DNA from: Alkanindiges hydrocarboniclasticus
GTDB taxonomy: Bacteria > Pseudomonadota > Gammaproteobacteria > Pseudomonadales > Moraxellaceae
NCBI RefSeq assembly: GCF_001982605.1
Contig: NZ_MLCN01000023.1
Location: 124,001 to 188,000, forward strand
Reading direction: 5' to 3'
DNA length: 64,000 bases
The notes under the pieces: model-generated
Told to the model about the DNA's origin: nothing
Database searches by the model: none
What the model saw: only the letters and a program-made list of their open reading frames with translations
In this document: positions 1 to 9,775 of the stretch, one piece after another
How the letters are laid out: the number at the start of each line of letters is the position of its first letter
Numbering within the stretch: position 1 is the stretch's first letter
Position numbers and translations under genes: made by a program

Positions 1-16
1 TACAGACGGACTTTTT

Positions 17-45
17 AAAAAAGCGTACTTATGGTGCGCTTTTTT
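17..45 (+). terminator. Rho-independent terminator of an upstream gene
   Basis: A 9-bp inverted repeat (AAAAAAGCG / CGCTTTTTT) brackets an 11-nt loop and ends in a T run. It probably ends transcription of a gene lying left of the window. The A run on the other arm means it could also work on the minus strand. It ends only 13 nt before the ureD start. Confidence 0.75.
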
Positions 46-58
46 GCATTTATCGGGC

Positions 59-925
59 ATGAATAATTTTTTGGCAGTGAATCACAAAGCATGGAAAGCC
101 AGTCTTGAGCTGGGTTTTACCTGGTCTGGACAGCAGCGCACTATATTGGCGCATCGCAAGCACAGTGGCCCACTTCGGGTGCAAAAGGCACTCTGGCCCG
201 AAGCCAAAGGCGTGTGTCATGTAATTATTGTGCATCCACCGGCTGGTTTTGCAGGCGGTGATGAGCTGAGTATTCAGGTGGCAGTTGCGCAGGACAGTCA
301 TGCGCTCATTACCACGCCCGGCGCTGGCAAGTGGTATGCCAGTACGGGGCAAACTGCAAGGCAGACTATTGATTTACAGGTGGCTGATAAAGCCATTCTG
401 GAGTGGTTGCCACAGGAAACCATGCTGTTTAACCGGGCAATTGCCCATAGTCAAACCAGCATCCGGCTGGCTGCCAGTGCTGTTTTTATTGGGTGGGATA
501 TTCTGGTGATTGGCCGCCAGTCACGCGCGGAAAAATTTGAGGCCGGGCATTATCAGAACCAGTTATCAATCTGGCAAAACGACCAGTTGCTGTTTAAAGA
601 TCAATTGTTTTTTCAGGGCAATGATCGCTGGCTGGTGTCTCCACTGGGTATGCATCAGCAAGCAGTGAGTGGTTCACTCTATGCCATTCCGCCGCTTGAA
701 CAACGTGATGAAAAACGGCTGGATGTGCACATTGATATCCTGCGAGAACTGATGAGCCGTATGACGGTGCCAGTGCGCTTAACCCGGTTGGGTTATACAC
801 TGGTTGCGCGGTATCTGGGCAACGATACCCGACAGTGTCTGGATGCATTTGCGGCGATTCGGGCCAAGTGCCGACGCGAGTGGCTTGGACTGGATGAAGA
901 ATTACCCCGTATCTGGAAAACCTGA
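59..925 (+). CDS. ureD: Urease accessory protein UreD (UreH)
   Basis: This 288-residue protein is the urease scaffold chaperone. UreD binds the UreABC apoenzyme and, with UreF and UreG, delivers nickel to the active site in the cytosol. The signature stretch HPPAGFAGGDELSI followed by TTPGAGKWY in the first third is typical of UreD, and the length fits the family. I chose ATG 59; an in-frame TTG at 44 would add five residues, but it lies inside the terminator hairpin. No good ribosome binding site is seen for either start. It is the first gene of the operon and is separated from ureA by 140 nt, which may hold a second promoter. Confidence 0.95.
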   Translation: MNNFLAVNHKAWKASLELGFTWSGQQRTILAHRKHSGPLRVQKALWPEAKGVCHVIIVHPPAGFAGGDELSIQVAVAQDSHALITTPGAGKWYASTGQTARQTIDLQVADKAILEWLPQETMLFNRAIAHSQTSIRLAASAVFIGWDILVIGRQSRAEKFEAGHYQNQLSIWQNDQLLFKDQLFFQGNDRWLVSPLGMHQQAVSGSLYAIPPLEQRDEKRLDVHIDILRELMSRMTVPVRLTRLGYTLVARYLGNDTRQCLDAFAAIRAKCRREWLGLDEELPRIWKT

Positions 926-1065
926 GTTTTAAACGTTTTACCCGGATTTTGATTAAAAAAACATCGATTGCAAGATTGTTATTTAAGTTAGCCTAAAAAT
1001 TTTCATAAATGTGTACGGTTTTTGCTTAATAAAGCCCAAGTATAAATTACCGGCCTACAATCCTT

Positions 1066-1368
1066 ATGGAACTTACCCCCACTGAAAAAGACAAAATGCT
1101 GATTTTTACTGCGGGGCTGGTGGCAGAGCGGCGCAAGGCACGGGGTTTAAAACTCAACTACCCCGAAGCAATTGCCTATATTTCTGCTGCATTGCTCGAA
1201 GGCGCGCGTGACGGGCGTAGCGTAAGTGACCTGATGCATTATGGCACCACCTTACTGAACCGTGATGATGTGATGGATGGTGTGGCTGACATGATTGCCG
1301 AGGTACAGGTGGAAGCCACTTTTCCCGATGGCAGCAAGCTGGTCACGGTGCATCAACCCATCATGTAA
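1066..1368 (+). CDS. ureA: Urease gamma subunit UreA
   Basis: This 100-residue protein is the gamma structural subunit of urease, which hydrolyses urea to ammonia and carbamate. The start [14 protein letters not shown] and the segments [11 protein letters not shown] and [14 protein letters not shown] are family hallmarks, and the length is exactly typical. It lies 23 nt upstream of ureB, in the usual gamma-beta-alpha order of bacterial ureases with three separate subunits. Confidence 0.97.
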   Translation: MELTPTEKDKMLIFTAGLVAERRKARGLKLNYPEAIAYISAALLEGARDGRSVSDLMHYGTTLLNRDDVMDGVADMIAEVQVEATFPDGSKLVTVHQPIM

Positions 1369-1391
1369 TTTTAAAACATAAGGAAAATGCC

Positions 1392-1697
1392 ATGACTCCC
1401 GGCGAAGTGTTGGTAGAAGCAGGTGATATTGAAATTAATGCAGGTCGCCAAACCTTACGAATTGATGTGAGTAATCATGGTGATCGCCCGATTCAGATTG
1501 GCTCACATTTTCATTTTTATGAAGTGAATGATTCGCTGGTGTTTGAGCGCGAGCAAAGTAGGGGGTTTCGCCTGAATATTCCAGCAGGAACCGCAGTGCG
1601 CTTTGAGCCGGGACAGGTACGACAGGTTGAATTGGTGGCATTGGCGGGCAAACGTGAGGTGTATGGGTTTGCTGGCCGTGTGATGGGCGGACTTTAA
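1392..1697 (+). CDS. ureB: Urease beta subunit UreB
   Basis: This 101-residue protein is the beta structural subunit of urease. It starts [16 protein letters not shown] and contains [14 protein letters not shown] and the rigid-loop sequence [15 protein letters not shown], all conserved in UreB. A ribosome binding site (TAAGGA) lies just before ATG 1392. It is followed by an unusually long 209-nt gap before ureC, whereas beta and alpha genes are commonly only a few bases apart. Confidence 0.97.
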   Translation: MTPGEVLVEAGDIEINAGRQTLRIDVSNHGDRPIQIGSHFHFYEVNDSLVFEREQSRGFRLNIPAGTAVRFEPGQVRQVELVALAGKREVYGFAGRVMGGL

Positions 1698-1906
1698 TGC
1701 TGCAGTGATGTAGGTATTACAACGGTAAACGGAATAATTTATTTCAGCACTTGATTTTTTGATTCTTTTGCATCAAGGCCAAAGAACGTAAAAAATCGTG
1801 ATGGTTTATAAACCAAAAACTGTAAGACCCTGTCGTGCTAGGAGTTTTGAATTTACGACGTAACAGTAATTTCAAGAATAAATAACAGATTTAGGAAGCA
1901 TACCCT
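1698..1906 (+). promoter_or_regulatory. ureB-ureC intergenic region with palindrome
   Basis: These 209 non-coding bases interrupt the urease structural genes. They hold a perfect 12-bp palindrome, GGTTTATAAACC (1803-1814), and a CTTGAT/ATCAAG inverted repeat (1750-1777). The segment ends with the AGGA ribosome binding site of ureC. It might carry an internal promoter, an operator or an mRNA processing hairpin; no function is proven. Confidence 0.35.
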
Positions 1907-3607
1907 GTGAAAATGTCGCGCCGTGCCTATAGTGAAATGTTTGGCCCTACCAAGGGTGACCGGGTTCGGCTGGCAGATACCGAGCTGCTACTTGAGGTTG
2001 AGTACGACTATACCTGCTATGGCGAAGAAGTGAAGTTTGGCGGCGGCAAGGTCATTCGTGATGGCATGGGACAATCACAACTGAATGCCGAATTTGTAGC
2101 CGATACCGTCATTACCAACGCGCTGATTGTCGACTGGTGGGGCATTGTTAAAGCCGATGTGGGGCTTAAAAATGGCCGGATCTGGAAAATTGGCAAGGCG
2201 GGTAATCCTGATATTCAGCCGGATATTGACATCCCGCTGGGCGCCGCTACCGAGGTCATTGCGGGTGAAGGCCAGATTTTAACCGCAGGTGGGGTAGATA
2301 CCCATATTCACTGGATTTGCCCGCAACAGGTGGTAACTGCGCTCATGTCTGGTATAACCACCATGATTGGCGGTGGTACTGGCCCAGCCGCCGGAACGTC
2401 TGCCACTACTGTTACCCCGGGGCCTTGGCACATTGCGACCATGCTTAAAGCCATTGATAGCCTGCCGATGAATATTGGTTTGCTGGGCAAGGGTAACCTG
2501 AGCCTGCCAGAACCGATTGCCGAGCAAATTAAAGCTGGCGTCGTGGGTTTAAAGCTGCACGAAGACTGGGGTTCAACGCCTGCCGCCATTGACAACTGCC
2601 TGACCGTGGCGGATCAATACGATGTACAGGTGGCGATTCATACCGATACCTTGAATGAAAGCGGTTTTCTGGAAGCCACTCTGGGCGCGTTTAAAGACCG
2701 TACCATTCATACTTATCACACCGAGGGCGCAGGTGGCGGCCATGCACCGGATATTTTAAAAGCAATTGGCCAGTCCAACGTGCTGCCGTCATCCACCAAT
2801 CCCACCCGTCCGTATACCATTAATACCATTGATGAGCATCTGGATATGCTCATGGTGTGCCATCATTTAGACCCTGCAATTAGCGAAGATGTAGCGTTTG
2901 CCGAAAGCCGAATTCGCCGTGAAACCATTGCTGCTGAAGATATTTTGCAGGATTTGGGCGCGATTGCCATGATGAGTTCTGACTCGCAGGCGATGGGCCG
3001 GGTGGGTGAAGTGATTATTCGCACTTGGCAAACCGCTCACAAAATGAAAGTGCAACGCGGCGCGCTAGAAGGGGATTCTGCGCGCAACGACAACCAGCGC
3101 ATCAAGCGCTATATTGCCAAATACACCATTAATCCGGCCATTACGCACGGTTTAAGCCATGAGGTTGGTTCGGTGGAAGTGGGCAAACTGGCCGATCTGG
3201 TACTGTGGAAACCTGCATTTTTTGGTGTCAAACCGTCCATGATTATTAAGGGGGGCATGATTGCTGCCGCACCAATGGGTGACATCAACGCGTCGATTCC
3301 AACCCCGCAGCCTGTGCATTATCGCCCAATGTTTGGTGCTTTACCTGATGGGGTTCATGCGTCTTGTATTACTTTTTTGTCGCAAATTGCCATTGAGAAT
3401 GGTGTGGCTGAAAAGTTGGGTTTAAAGAAAATGATTAGCCCTGCCAAAAACACCCGTAACATTCGCAAGACTGATATGAAGCACAATACCTATTTGCCTG
3501 TGATGGAAGTTGACCCTGAGACTTATGTGGTAAAAGCGGATGGCGTGCATTTGACCTGTGAGCCTGCGGATGTGCTGCCGATGGCACAACGGTATTTTTT
3601 GTTTTGA
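1907..3607 (+). CDS. ureC: Urease alpha subunit UreC (catalytic)
   Basis: This 566-residue catalytic subunit holds the dinickel centre. By analogy with the Klebsiella enzyme, with numbering shifted by one, the nickel ligands are all present: H133 and H135 ([11 protein letters not shown]), the carbamylated lysine K216 ([10 protein letters not shown]), H245, H271 and D359 ([11 protein letters not shown]). The mobile-flap cysteine C318 and acid-base histidine H319 (LMVCHH) are also intact. I chose GTG 1907 because the AGGA at 1893-1896 sits 10 nt before it; an ATG at 1913 is the alternative. The enzyme looks fully functional. Its stop codon abuts a DUF2971 gene instead of the usual ureE. Confidence 0.98.
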   Translation: MKMSRRAYSEMFGPTKGDRVRLADTELLLEVEYDYTCYGEEVKFGGGKVIRDGMGQSQLNAEFVADTVITNALIVDWWGIVKADVGLKNGRIWKIGKAGNPDIQPDIDIPLGAATEVIAGEGQILTAGGVDTHIHWICPQQVVTALMSGITTMIGGGTGPAAGTSATTVTPGPWHIATMLKAIDSLPMNIGLLGKGNLSLPEPIAEQIKAGVVGLKLHEDWGSTPAAIDNCLTVADQYDVQVAIHTDTLNESGFLEATLGAFKDRTIHTYHTEGAGGGHAPDILKAIGQSNVLPSSTNPTRPYTINTIDEHLDMLMVCHHLDPAISEDVAFAESRIRRETIAAEDILQDLGAIAMMSSDSQAMGRVGEVIIRTWQTAHKMKVQRGALEGDSARNDNQRIKRYIAKYTINPAITHGLSHEVGSVEVGKLADLVLWKPAFFGVKPSMIIKGGMIAAAPMGDINASIPTPQPVHYRPMFGALPDGVHASCITFLSQIAIENGVAEKLGLKKMISPAKNTRNIRKTDMKHNTYLPVMEVDPETYVVKADGVHLTCEPADVLPMAQRYFLF

Positions 3608-3615
3608 GTGCTTAT

Positions 3616-4461
3616 ATGTCTTATTGGTTAGATGAAGCAGACTTTCAATATGCTGATGATAAGTATTTTTATCTATATCGTCATATGTCTTTTCAAGAAT
3701 ATTATTTAGATTCAATTGTGAAGCAGACATTACGCTTTAGCTCACCTTTAGACTTTAACGACCCTTTTGATTGCGTCTTTAAGATAAATGAATCGCCTAA
3801 CGCAAACTATTTTAATGGAGTTTTGAATAGGCTTAAATGGAGTGGCTCTCCTGCTCAGCGACTGCAAAAACGAAATACATTAAAGAAATCCCTAATGTCT
3901 ATTGATGGTCAAAAACGATTTTTAAAAGAGCATTTTGAGAAATTTGGGGTAATTTGTTTAAACCATAATCCATTAAATATATTGATGTGGTCACATTATG
4001 GTGATTCTCATCGAGGATTTTTGATTGAGCTAAAGTTTCCAAAAGATAGGTATCAGTTCTGTCAAAACCATTTTCCACCGCATCCAGTTATATATAGTGA
4101 AAATTACCCTGTAGGAAGGCTTGATTTTTTTGATATCAAAACCCAGCAACAAATGTTTTGTCAAAAATCTATTGACTGGCAATATGAGAAAGAATACCGC
4201 TTATTAGCTAGTGGTTTTTTGGATAAAGCAGACGAGCAAAGAGTTTATACATATCCTTGCGACTGGTTAGCGAGTGTAGTTGTTGGTTGCAAGTGTTCTG
4301 AGGATAATGTTAAAAAAATTACGGAAATTGTGAGCAAGTTTAATTTAGATAATGATAAGAATATTAAGCTGTATAGATCCATTCAATCCCCAGATAAGTT
4401 TGTGGTAGAAGTTCCCCAACATCCTCGTTTAGATCCAAAGTTAAATAAAAAGAGAAAGTAA
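3616..4461 (+). CDS. DUF2971 family protein inserted in the urease operon
   Basis: This 281-residue protein is not a urease component. Features matching DUF2971 are an early [12 protein letters not shown] motif, a central [16 protein letters not shown] followed by [10 protein letters not shown], and [11 protein letters not shown] near residue 195. The family has no firmly established biochemical role; members are scattered and often sit in variable regions. It starts within a few bases of the ureC stop (an in-frame TTG at 3604 overlaps that stop; ATG 3616 is taken here), and its stop overlaps the ureE start by one base (TAATG), so it is built into the polycistron. It is visibly more AT-rich than ureC, which suggests acquisition. 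No urease role is known. Confidence 0.8.
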   Translation: MSYWLDEADFQYADDKYFYLYRHMSFQEYYLDSIVKQTLRFSSPLDFNDPFDCVFKINESPNANYFNGVLNRLKWSGSPAQRLQKRNTLKKSLMSIDGQKRFLKEHFEKFGVICLNHNPLNILMWSHYGDSHRGFLIELKFPKDRYQFCQNHFPPHPVIYSENYPVGRLDFFDIKTQQQMFCQKSIDWQYEKEYRLLASGFLDKADEQRVYTYPCDWLASVVVGCKCSEDNVKKITEIVSKFNLDNDKNIKLYRSIQSPDKFVVEVPQHPRLDPKLNKKRK

Positions 4462-4934
4462 TGAACATTTATACCCAACGTCTACCCACTGACTACCACC
4501 CACAAAGCGAAATACAAAGCATCGCTTTAAATTACGATACCCGCCAAAAATGCCGTTTCCGTGCCACTTTAGATAATGGTCAAGATATCGGTGTAGATTT
4601 GCCTCGTACTGGCGTGCTGCGTGGTGGAGCATTTATCGGTACAGAAACAGGCGAAGTATTACAAGTCCAAGCTGCACCTGAAAAGCTACTGTGCATTACT
4701 GCCAATGAACCTTTTGACTTGCTCAAAGCCGCCTATCATTTGGGCAATCGTCATGTGCCGTTGATGCTCACACCAACGGCGCTGTATCTGGAACCCGATT
4801 ATGTGCTGGCTGATATGGTGCGCGGTTTGGGTTTAACCGTGGAAGAAGTCATGCACCCATTTGAACCGGAAAGCGGTGCATACGCTCAGCATCAACATGA
4901 CAACCGATTGCGTCCCTATCATGCCCATCACTGA
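4461..4934 (+). CDS. ureE: Urease accessory protein UreE (nickel chaperone)
   Basis: This 157-residue metallochaperone delivers nickel to the UreDFG complex. An N-terminal domain (roughly residues 1-75) is followed by a metal-binding domain containing [10 protein letters not shown], whose histidine is the conserved dimer-interface nickel ligand. The C-terminus is His-rich ([14 protein letters not shown]), the nickel-storage tail seen in many UreE proteins. Its ATG overlaps the stop of the DUF2971 gene, and its 3' end overlaps the ureF start. Confidence 0.95.
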   Translation: MNIYTQRLPTDYHPQSEIQSIALNYDTRQKCRFRATLDNGQDIGVDLPRTGVLRGGAFIGTETGEVLQVQAAPEKLLCITANEPFDLLKAAYHLGNRHVPLMLTPTALYLEPDYVLADMVRGLGLTVEEVMHPFEPESGAYAQHQHDNRLRPYHAHH

Positions 4935-5643
4935 ACCAGTGCCGCAAAATAATGCGCTGAATCAAACGCTCAACGCAGTCAGTTTACTCAAGTTGCTCAC
5001 GCTATCGTCCACCGCGTTGCCAATTGGTGCGTATTGCTATTCGCAAGGGGTAGAAAGCGCCATTGAATGTGGTTTGGTCACTAATGAAAAAACCGCGCTG
5101 GCCTACTTTGAGGATGTGCTGGACTTGTTGCTGGTACGCTATGAATTGCCCATGCTGGCACAACTAATGCAAGCAGTGACTGATGCAGGGAGATTTACAG
5201 CATTAGCCAGCGATTACAAAGCCAGCCGTGAAACCCGCGAATTTTTACTGGAAAGTCAGCAACTGGCTTTTTCACTCAACGCATGGATCAAGCAGGTGCT
5301 GGAACTAGAGGTACAGGTAGAGTCACATTATGGTTTTGTTCCGGTCTATGCCCAGTTGTGCGCTCGGCTTAATTTATCGGTAGATGACTGTTTGACCGCG
5401 TATTGCTTTAGTGTGCTGGAAAATCAGGTGTTGGCGGCGGTCAAAACTGTTCCACTGGGGCAGATGAGTGGGCAGCGGATTTTATGGCAATTGCATCAGC
5501 GCATGCCGCAAGCTGTACAACAGTCATTAAAACAGGCATTAAATTTGCAAGGTTTGGCCATATCTTTAAGCAGCAACTTACCCAATTTTGCCATGCTGTC
5601 CATGCAGCACGAAACCCAGTATTCACGATTGTTTCGGTCGTAG
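4897..5643 (+). CDS. ureF: Urease accessory protein UreF
   Basis: This protein of about 248 residues is the GTPase-gating partner of UreD and UreG in nickel insertion. The recognisable segments are [20 protein letters not shown], the family N-terminus, and [12 protein letters not shown] near residue 190. The start is uncertain: ATG 4897 (used here) and ATG 4921 both lie within the 3' end of ureE, and neither has a clear ribosome binding site, so coupling to ureE translation is likely. Confidence 0.93.
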   Translation: MTTDCVPIMPITEPVPQNNALNQTLNAVSLLKLLTLSSTALPIGAYCYSQGVESAIECGLVTNEKTALAYFEDVLDLLLVRYELPMLAQLMQAVTDAGRFTALASDYKASRETREFLLESQQLAFSLNAWIKQVLELEVQVESHYGFVPVYAQLCARLNLSVDDCLTAYCFSVLENQVLAAVKTVPLGQMSGQRILWQLHQRMPQAVQQSLKQALNLQGLAISLSSNLPNFAMLSMQHETQYSRLFRS

Positions 5644-5697
5644 TTTGTATTCATGAATAACAGTATTTATCAGCAGTTATGAGAACAGAGAATTGAT

Positions 5698-6312
5698 ATG
5701 TCAGAACGTAGTCCGCTTCGGGTAGGAATTGGTGGCCCGGTTGGTTCAGGTAAAACCGCACTCACCTTGAATTTATGCCGTGCCTTGCGCGATAAATACA
5801 ACATGGCGGTCGTCACCAACGATATTTACACCAAGGAAGATTCTAACTTTTTAACCCGTAACGAAGCCATGAGCCCGGATCGTATTGTTGGGGTGGAAAC
5901 TGGTGGGTGTCCGCACACGGCCATTCGGGAAGATGCCTCCATTAATCTGGCGGCCATTGATGATTTGAATAACAAGTTTGCGGGGCTGGAGCTGATTATT
6001 ATTGAAAGTGGTGGCGACAATCTAGCGGCAACTTTTAGTCCGGAATTATCCGATTTGACCCTGTATGTGATTGATGTGGCTGCCGGTGAAAAAATCCCGC
6101 GTAAAGGCGGCCCCGGTATTACCAAGTCCGATTTGCTGATTATCAATAAAACTGACTTGGCACCCATGGTTGGCGCTTCACTGGAAGTAATGGATCAGGA
6201 TGCCAAACGTATGCGTGGTGAGCGTCCATTTTTGTTTTCTAATATGAAAACCCAAGATGGCTTAAATGACATTATTGCCTTTATTGAAAAACAGGGTTTA
6301 TTCAAGCATTAA
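5698..6312 (+). CDS. ureG: Urease accessory GTPase UreG
   Basis: This 204-residue SIMIBI-class GTPase powers nickel delivery to urease. The P-loop [11 protein letters not shown] lies at about residues 12-22. The metal-binding CPH motif ([14 protein letters not shown]) and the base-recognition NKTDLAP are present, and the length is standard. It follows ureF by 54 nt and precedes ureJ by 19 nt. Confidence 0.97.
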   Translation: MSERSPLRVGIGGPVGSGKTALTLNLCRALRDKYNMAVVTNDIYTKEDSNFLTRNEAMSPDRIVGVETGGCPHTAIREDASINLAAIDDLNNKFAGLELIIIESGGDNLAATFSPELSDLTLYVIDVAAGEKIPRKGGPGITKSDLLIINKTDLAPMVGASLEVMDQDAKRMRGERPFLFSNMKTQDGLNDIIAFIEKQGLFKH

Positions 6313-6331
6313 CTGGATTAAGGACAACATT

Positions 6332-6889
6332 ATGCGTTTTTTATTACTGGCGTTACTGAGTGTATCAAGCCTTGCACTGGCACATCCGGGCCATGAATAC
6401 AGCCATTCTGCCTTGCTTGCTGGCTTGTTGCATCCATTATCGGGGCTTGATCATTTAACAATGGGCCTGGGTTTGGGTATTTTGCTGGCGCGTACTTTTA
6501 AGCAGGCACGTTTTATGGGGCTGGCCTTGTTGCTGGTTACAGTTACCGGTGGTTTTATGCTGGGCATGGCGCATATGGTGCCAGTAAGTATTGCTGAGTA
6601 TGGCATTGTGGCTTCGTTAGTGGTGCTGGCTGTTGCCCTGTGGCAGCGTTCTACCTCGATATTTTTGGCCATGGTAGCGCTGCTGGGTGTATTTCACGGT
6701 TTGGCCCATGGTGCTGAACTGGGAACAGGCATGAATCCGCTGAATTTTATGCTGGGTATGCTGGTTACTTTGGGTGCACTGTACAGTGTTGGCCTGTTGG
6801 CGGGGCAATTGATCAAGCGGCATATCAAGCAAGGCGAGCGCATCGTTGCCGTGCTAATAGGTGTGGTGGCGCTGCTGGGTTTGACTTAA
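6332..6889 (+). CDS. ureJ: HupE/UreJ family nickel permease
   Basis: This 185-residue integral membrane protein probably brings nickel across the inner membrane for urease. A signal-like N-terminus ends at LALAHPGHEYSH, and the family motif HPLSGLDHLTMG follows. The segment GVFHGLAHGAEL lies in a later helix, and about six hydrophobic segments are visible. An upstream in-frame extension to 6266 is rejected because AAGGA sits just before ATG 6332 and the extension runs back into ureG. It is the last gene of the urease operon. Confidence 0.92.
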   Translation: MRFLLLALLSVSSLALAHPGHEYSHSALLAGLLHPLSGLDHLTMGLGLGILLARTFKQARFMGLALLLVTVTGGFMLGMAHMVPVSIAEYGIVASLVVLAVALWQRSTSIFLAMVALLGVFHGLAHGAELGTGMNPLNFMLGMLVTLGALYSVGLLAGQLIKRHIKQGERIVAVLIGVVALLGLT

Positions 6890-6922
6890 ATAGCTGGTGC
6901 TTTAAAACTGATAGTAGAAAAT

Positions 6923-6949
6923 AAAAAGCAGCTTAGTGCGCTGCTTTTT
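6923..6949. terminator. Bidirectional terminator between ureJ and rsmD
   Basis: The perfect inverted repeat AAAAAGCAGC / GCTGCTTTTT around a 7-nt loop ends ureJ transcription on the plus strand and rsmD transcription on the minus strand. The rsmD stop codon lies inside the loop. Confidence 0.85.
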
Positions 6950-7502
6950 GAGTTTGATAAAGTCCGGCATGTACTTGTCCGGCTCGGGTTTCCTTAAGCA
7001 GTTGCCAATGGGCGGGCAGTTCCAGTTGCTGCAAGGGGCGGTCTGCTTCTATATAAATTCTTGCTGCTGGATTCAATAAGGGATCAATCAGAGTGGCAAG
7101 GGGTGTCCATAAATTCAGGCTATACGGCGGGTCCAGAAACACTAGATCAAAACCTGCTGAACGTACAGGCTCTGGAAGCTGCACTAGCGCTTGCTCAGCC
7201 TTGGCAAAAATCACTTTGGCGGTAGTGCATTGTAATTGCACAAGGTTGGCTTTAATGAGTTCTGCCTGTTTGCGATCTGCTTCAATAAACACACAATGGC
7301 GGGCCCCACGGGACAGCGCCTCAATGCCCAAGGCACCAGAACCAGCACAAGTATCCAGCACTTGTTTGCCTGACACATCCCACATTAGCCAGTTAAACAG
7401 GGTTTCCCTTACCCGGTCTGGCGTTGGGCGCAGGCCATTAACGGCTTCAAAGCGAATCAGCCGACGCTTCCATTCACCGCCAATAATGCGAACCTGATTC
7501 AT
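6933..7502 (-). CDS. rsmD: 16S rRNA (guanine-966 N2)-methyltransferase RsmD
   Basis: This 189-residue SAM-dependent methyltransferase modifies G966 of 16S rRNA. It begins with the RIIGGEWKRR nucleic-acid-binding start, then RPTPDRVRETLFNWL. The SAM motif is VLDTCAGSGALGIEALSRGA and the catalytic motif is DLVFLDPPY. It lies 20 nt downstream of mrdA with a GAGGAA ribosome binding site and is probably co-transcribed with it. Confidence 0.95.
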   Translation of the reverse strand: MNQVRIIGGEWKRRLIRFEAVNGLRPTPDRVRETLFNWLMWDVSGKQVLDTCAGSGALGIEALSRGARHCVFIEADRKQAELIKANLVQLQCTTAKVIFAKAEQALVQLPEPVRSAGFDLVFLDPPYSLNLWTPLATLIDPLLNPAARIYIEADRPLQQLELPAHWQLLKETRAGQVHAGLYQTQKAAH

Positions 7503-7522
7503 GGCTTATTCCTCATTGCAGC

Positions 7523-9502
7523 TTATTCTTCATCAGTGGTGGTTGCAGCCCGGCGATTGCCAGTGGTGCGGGTAGTCTGGCTGACCTGTTCAGAAATTTC
7601 CTGTGGCTTCATGCCAGCAGTCATCAAGCCTCCGGTAATGCTGGTTGGTGCCGGCTTGATTGGATTTTTTTCCATCTGGTGTACCATATAGTCAAACATG
7701 GGGCGGGCCAGTACGGCCGCAGCAGAACCATGCTTGCCATTTTCCAGAATGACCGCAACGGCAATCTTTGGCTTATCCGCTGGGGCAAAACCCACAAACA
7801 GGCCATGGTCATAGTGGCGTTTATCCAGCGCAGCTTCGTTATAGCGTTTGCCCTGTGCAATACTTTTAACCTGTGCAGTGCCGGTTTTACCTGCAATTTC
7901 ATAGCCTTTAAGACCGACTTTGAGGCTGCCTCCCGTACCAGAGCGAATGACGTTGACCATGGCGTCACGCATGTTATTCCAGTCCTGCTCGGTGCCATTA
8001 AATTCAACCTTGCCATCTGGTGCATTCAGCACATGGTAGGGTTTTGGCCCTTTGCTTTCACGCAGCACATGGGGAGTAACATGGTGCCCATGATTGGCCG
8101 TAATGGCAGTCGCTAGCGCCAATTGAATAGGCGTAGCAGTAAAAGCTCCCTGACCAATACTTACCGAAATAGTTTCACCGGGCAGCCATTTGCTGTTGCG
8201 CTTTTGCATTTTCCATTTGGGTGAGGGGTACAGCCCGGAGCTTTCATTGGGCAGGTCTATCCCGGTTTTTTCACCAAAGCCAAACTGGGTCATCCAGTCA
8301 TGCATATTGTCAATGCCCATGCGATAGGCCAGTACATAAAAGAAGGTATCGCAAGACCAGGTAATTGCCTTGTTCAGGTCAACTGTGCCGTGGCCTGATT
8401 TTTTCCAGTCCCGGAAACGGTGTGAGTCACCCGGTAGGTGAAAATAGCCGGGGTCGTAAATCTGCGTGCCCCAGTTGACCAGGTTGTAATGAATACCACC
8501 CAGTCCTTCCATGGGCTTAATGGTTGAGCCGGGTGGATAAACCCCTTGCAGCGCACGGTTATAGAGCGGCTGATCCGGGTTGTCACGCAGGCCATTATAG
8601 TCAGTGTGGCTAATGCCGGTGACAAACAGGTTAGGATTAAAACTGGGGTTGCTGACAAAAGCCAGAATTTCACCGGTTTGCGGGTCAATTGCCACAATGG
8701 CACCACGCCGCCCGGATAACTGGGCATGGGCAATACTTTGCAGGCCATAATCCAGTGACAAGTACAGATCATTGCCACGAATGGCAGGGGTCTGGCCCAG
8801 ATGACGTAGGACTTGCCCATGTGCATTTGCTTCCACATATTGATACCCGGGCTTGCCATGCAGCAAGTCTTCATAAAATTTTTCAACACCAATCTTGCCA
8901 ATCAGGTCTGTACCGGCATAGGCGTTTTTATCCAGTTCGCCCAGTTCTTTTTCATTAATCCGCCCGACATAGCCAATAACGTGCGCAAATAGTTCGGCAT
9001 GCGGATAAAACCGGGTCATTTTGGTTTCAATGTTGACACCCGGAAAGGTATATTTTAATTCGCTAAAACGGGCAATCTGCTGCTCATTCAGGTTGAGCTT
9101 GATGGCCAGTGGTTCGGTTTTGCGGCTGGACTTTGCCCGGTGCCTGAATTTGTTCAGGTCATCCTGTGTCAGGTCCAGCACGGGCACCAGACGTTTGAGG
9201 GTATCTTCCACATCCTCAATATCTGCCCGGTTAATAATGGCCGTAAATACCGGATAGTTGTCAGCCAGCAGGATGCCATTACGGTCATAAACATAGCCGC
9301 GCGCCGGGGGAATGGCCTGTAGGCGGATACGATTCTTGTCTGCTGCACTGTTGTACTGGCCATACTGGAAAATCTGTAGATAAGTATAGCGGGCCAGCAG
9401 TCCTGCAATGCAAAAGACCACAAAAGCCACCGCAAACCAGACGCGATGACGAAAGATTTGCTGGTCCTGGTGAGGATTTTTAAGGGGAAGCGGGCTCTTC
9501 AT
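7523..9502 (-). CDS. mrdA: Penicillin-binding protein 2 (peptidoglycan transpeptidase)
   Basis: This 659-residue class B penicillin-binding protein cross-links peptidoglycan in the periplasm during cell elongation. It has one N-terminal membrane anchor (about residues 20-40), a pedestal domain starting near PPARGYVYDRNG, and a transpeptidase domain. The active-site motifs are STIK (catalytic S326), SCD (383-385) and KTG (539-541). The C-terminal tail is Thr/Glu-rich. Its usual partner rodA is not adjacent; rsmD follows instead. Confidence 0.95.
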   Translation of the reverse strand: MKSPLPLKNPHQDQQIFRHRVWFAVAFVVFCIAGLLARYTYLQIFQYGQYNSAADKNRIRLQAIPPARGYVYDRNGILLADNYPVFTAIINRADIEDVEDTLKRLVPVLDLTQDDLNKFRHRAKSSRKTEPLAIKLNLNEQQIARFSELKYTFPGVNIETKMTRFYPHAELFAHVIGYVGRINEKELGELDKNAYAGTDLIGKIGVEKFYEDLLHGKPGYQYVEANAHGQVLRHLGQTPAIRGNDLYLSLDYGLQSIAHAQLSGRRGAIVAIDPQTGEILAFVSNPSFNPNLFVTGISHTDYNGLRDNPDQPLYNRALQGVYPPGSTIKPMEGLGGIHYNLVNWGTQIYDPGYFHLPGDSHRFRDWKKSGHGTVDLNKAITWSCDTFFYVLAYRMGIDNMHDWMTQFGFGEKTGIDLPNESSGLYPSPKWKMQKRNSKWLPGETISVSIGQGAFTATPIQLALATAITANHGHHVTPHVLRESKGPKPYHVLNAPDGKVEFNGTEQDWNNMRDAMVNVIRSGTGGSLKVGLKGYEIAGKTGTAQVKSIAQGKRYNEAALDKRHYDHGLFVGFAPADKPKIAVAVILENGKHGSAAAVLARPMFDYMVHQMEKNPIKPAPTSITGGLMTAGMKPQEISEQVSQTTRTTGNRRAATTTDEE

Positions 9503-9775
9503 ACAGGCAGCAGGAATAAGATTGGCACAATTTTAGCTATATTTGGTTATAGATGCCATGCTTCTCAATCCCTGAGTTGTAAAAGATCGATTACGGCAGG
9601 CATCTGGTTTTCGCAATTTGGGTTTTCTTGTCGGTTTCATTAAAAAAAACGCGACAGATGTTCTACTTTTGTCTAAACTTTCGCGCCGTCTACCCATAAC
9701 TTGGGAAGGTTCAGTTGGCACCGCTCGCACCAGTCCTGCGGAAGAGTTTAACCCTAGTCATGAGAAGGGTGACCT

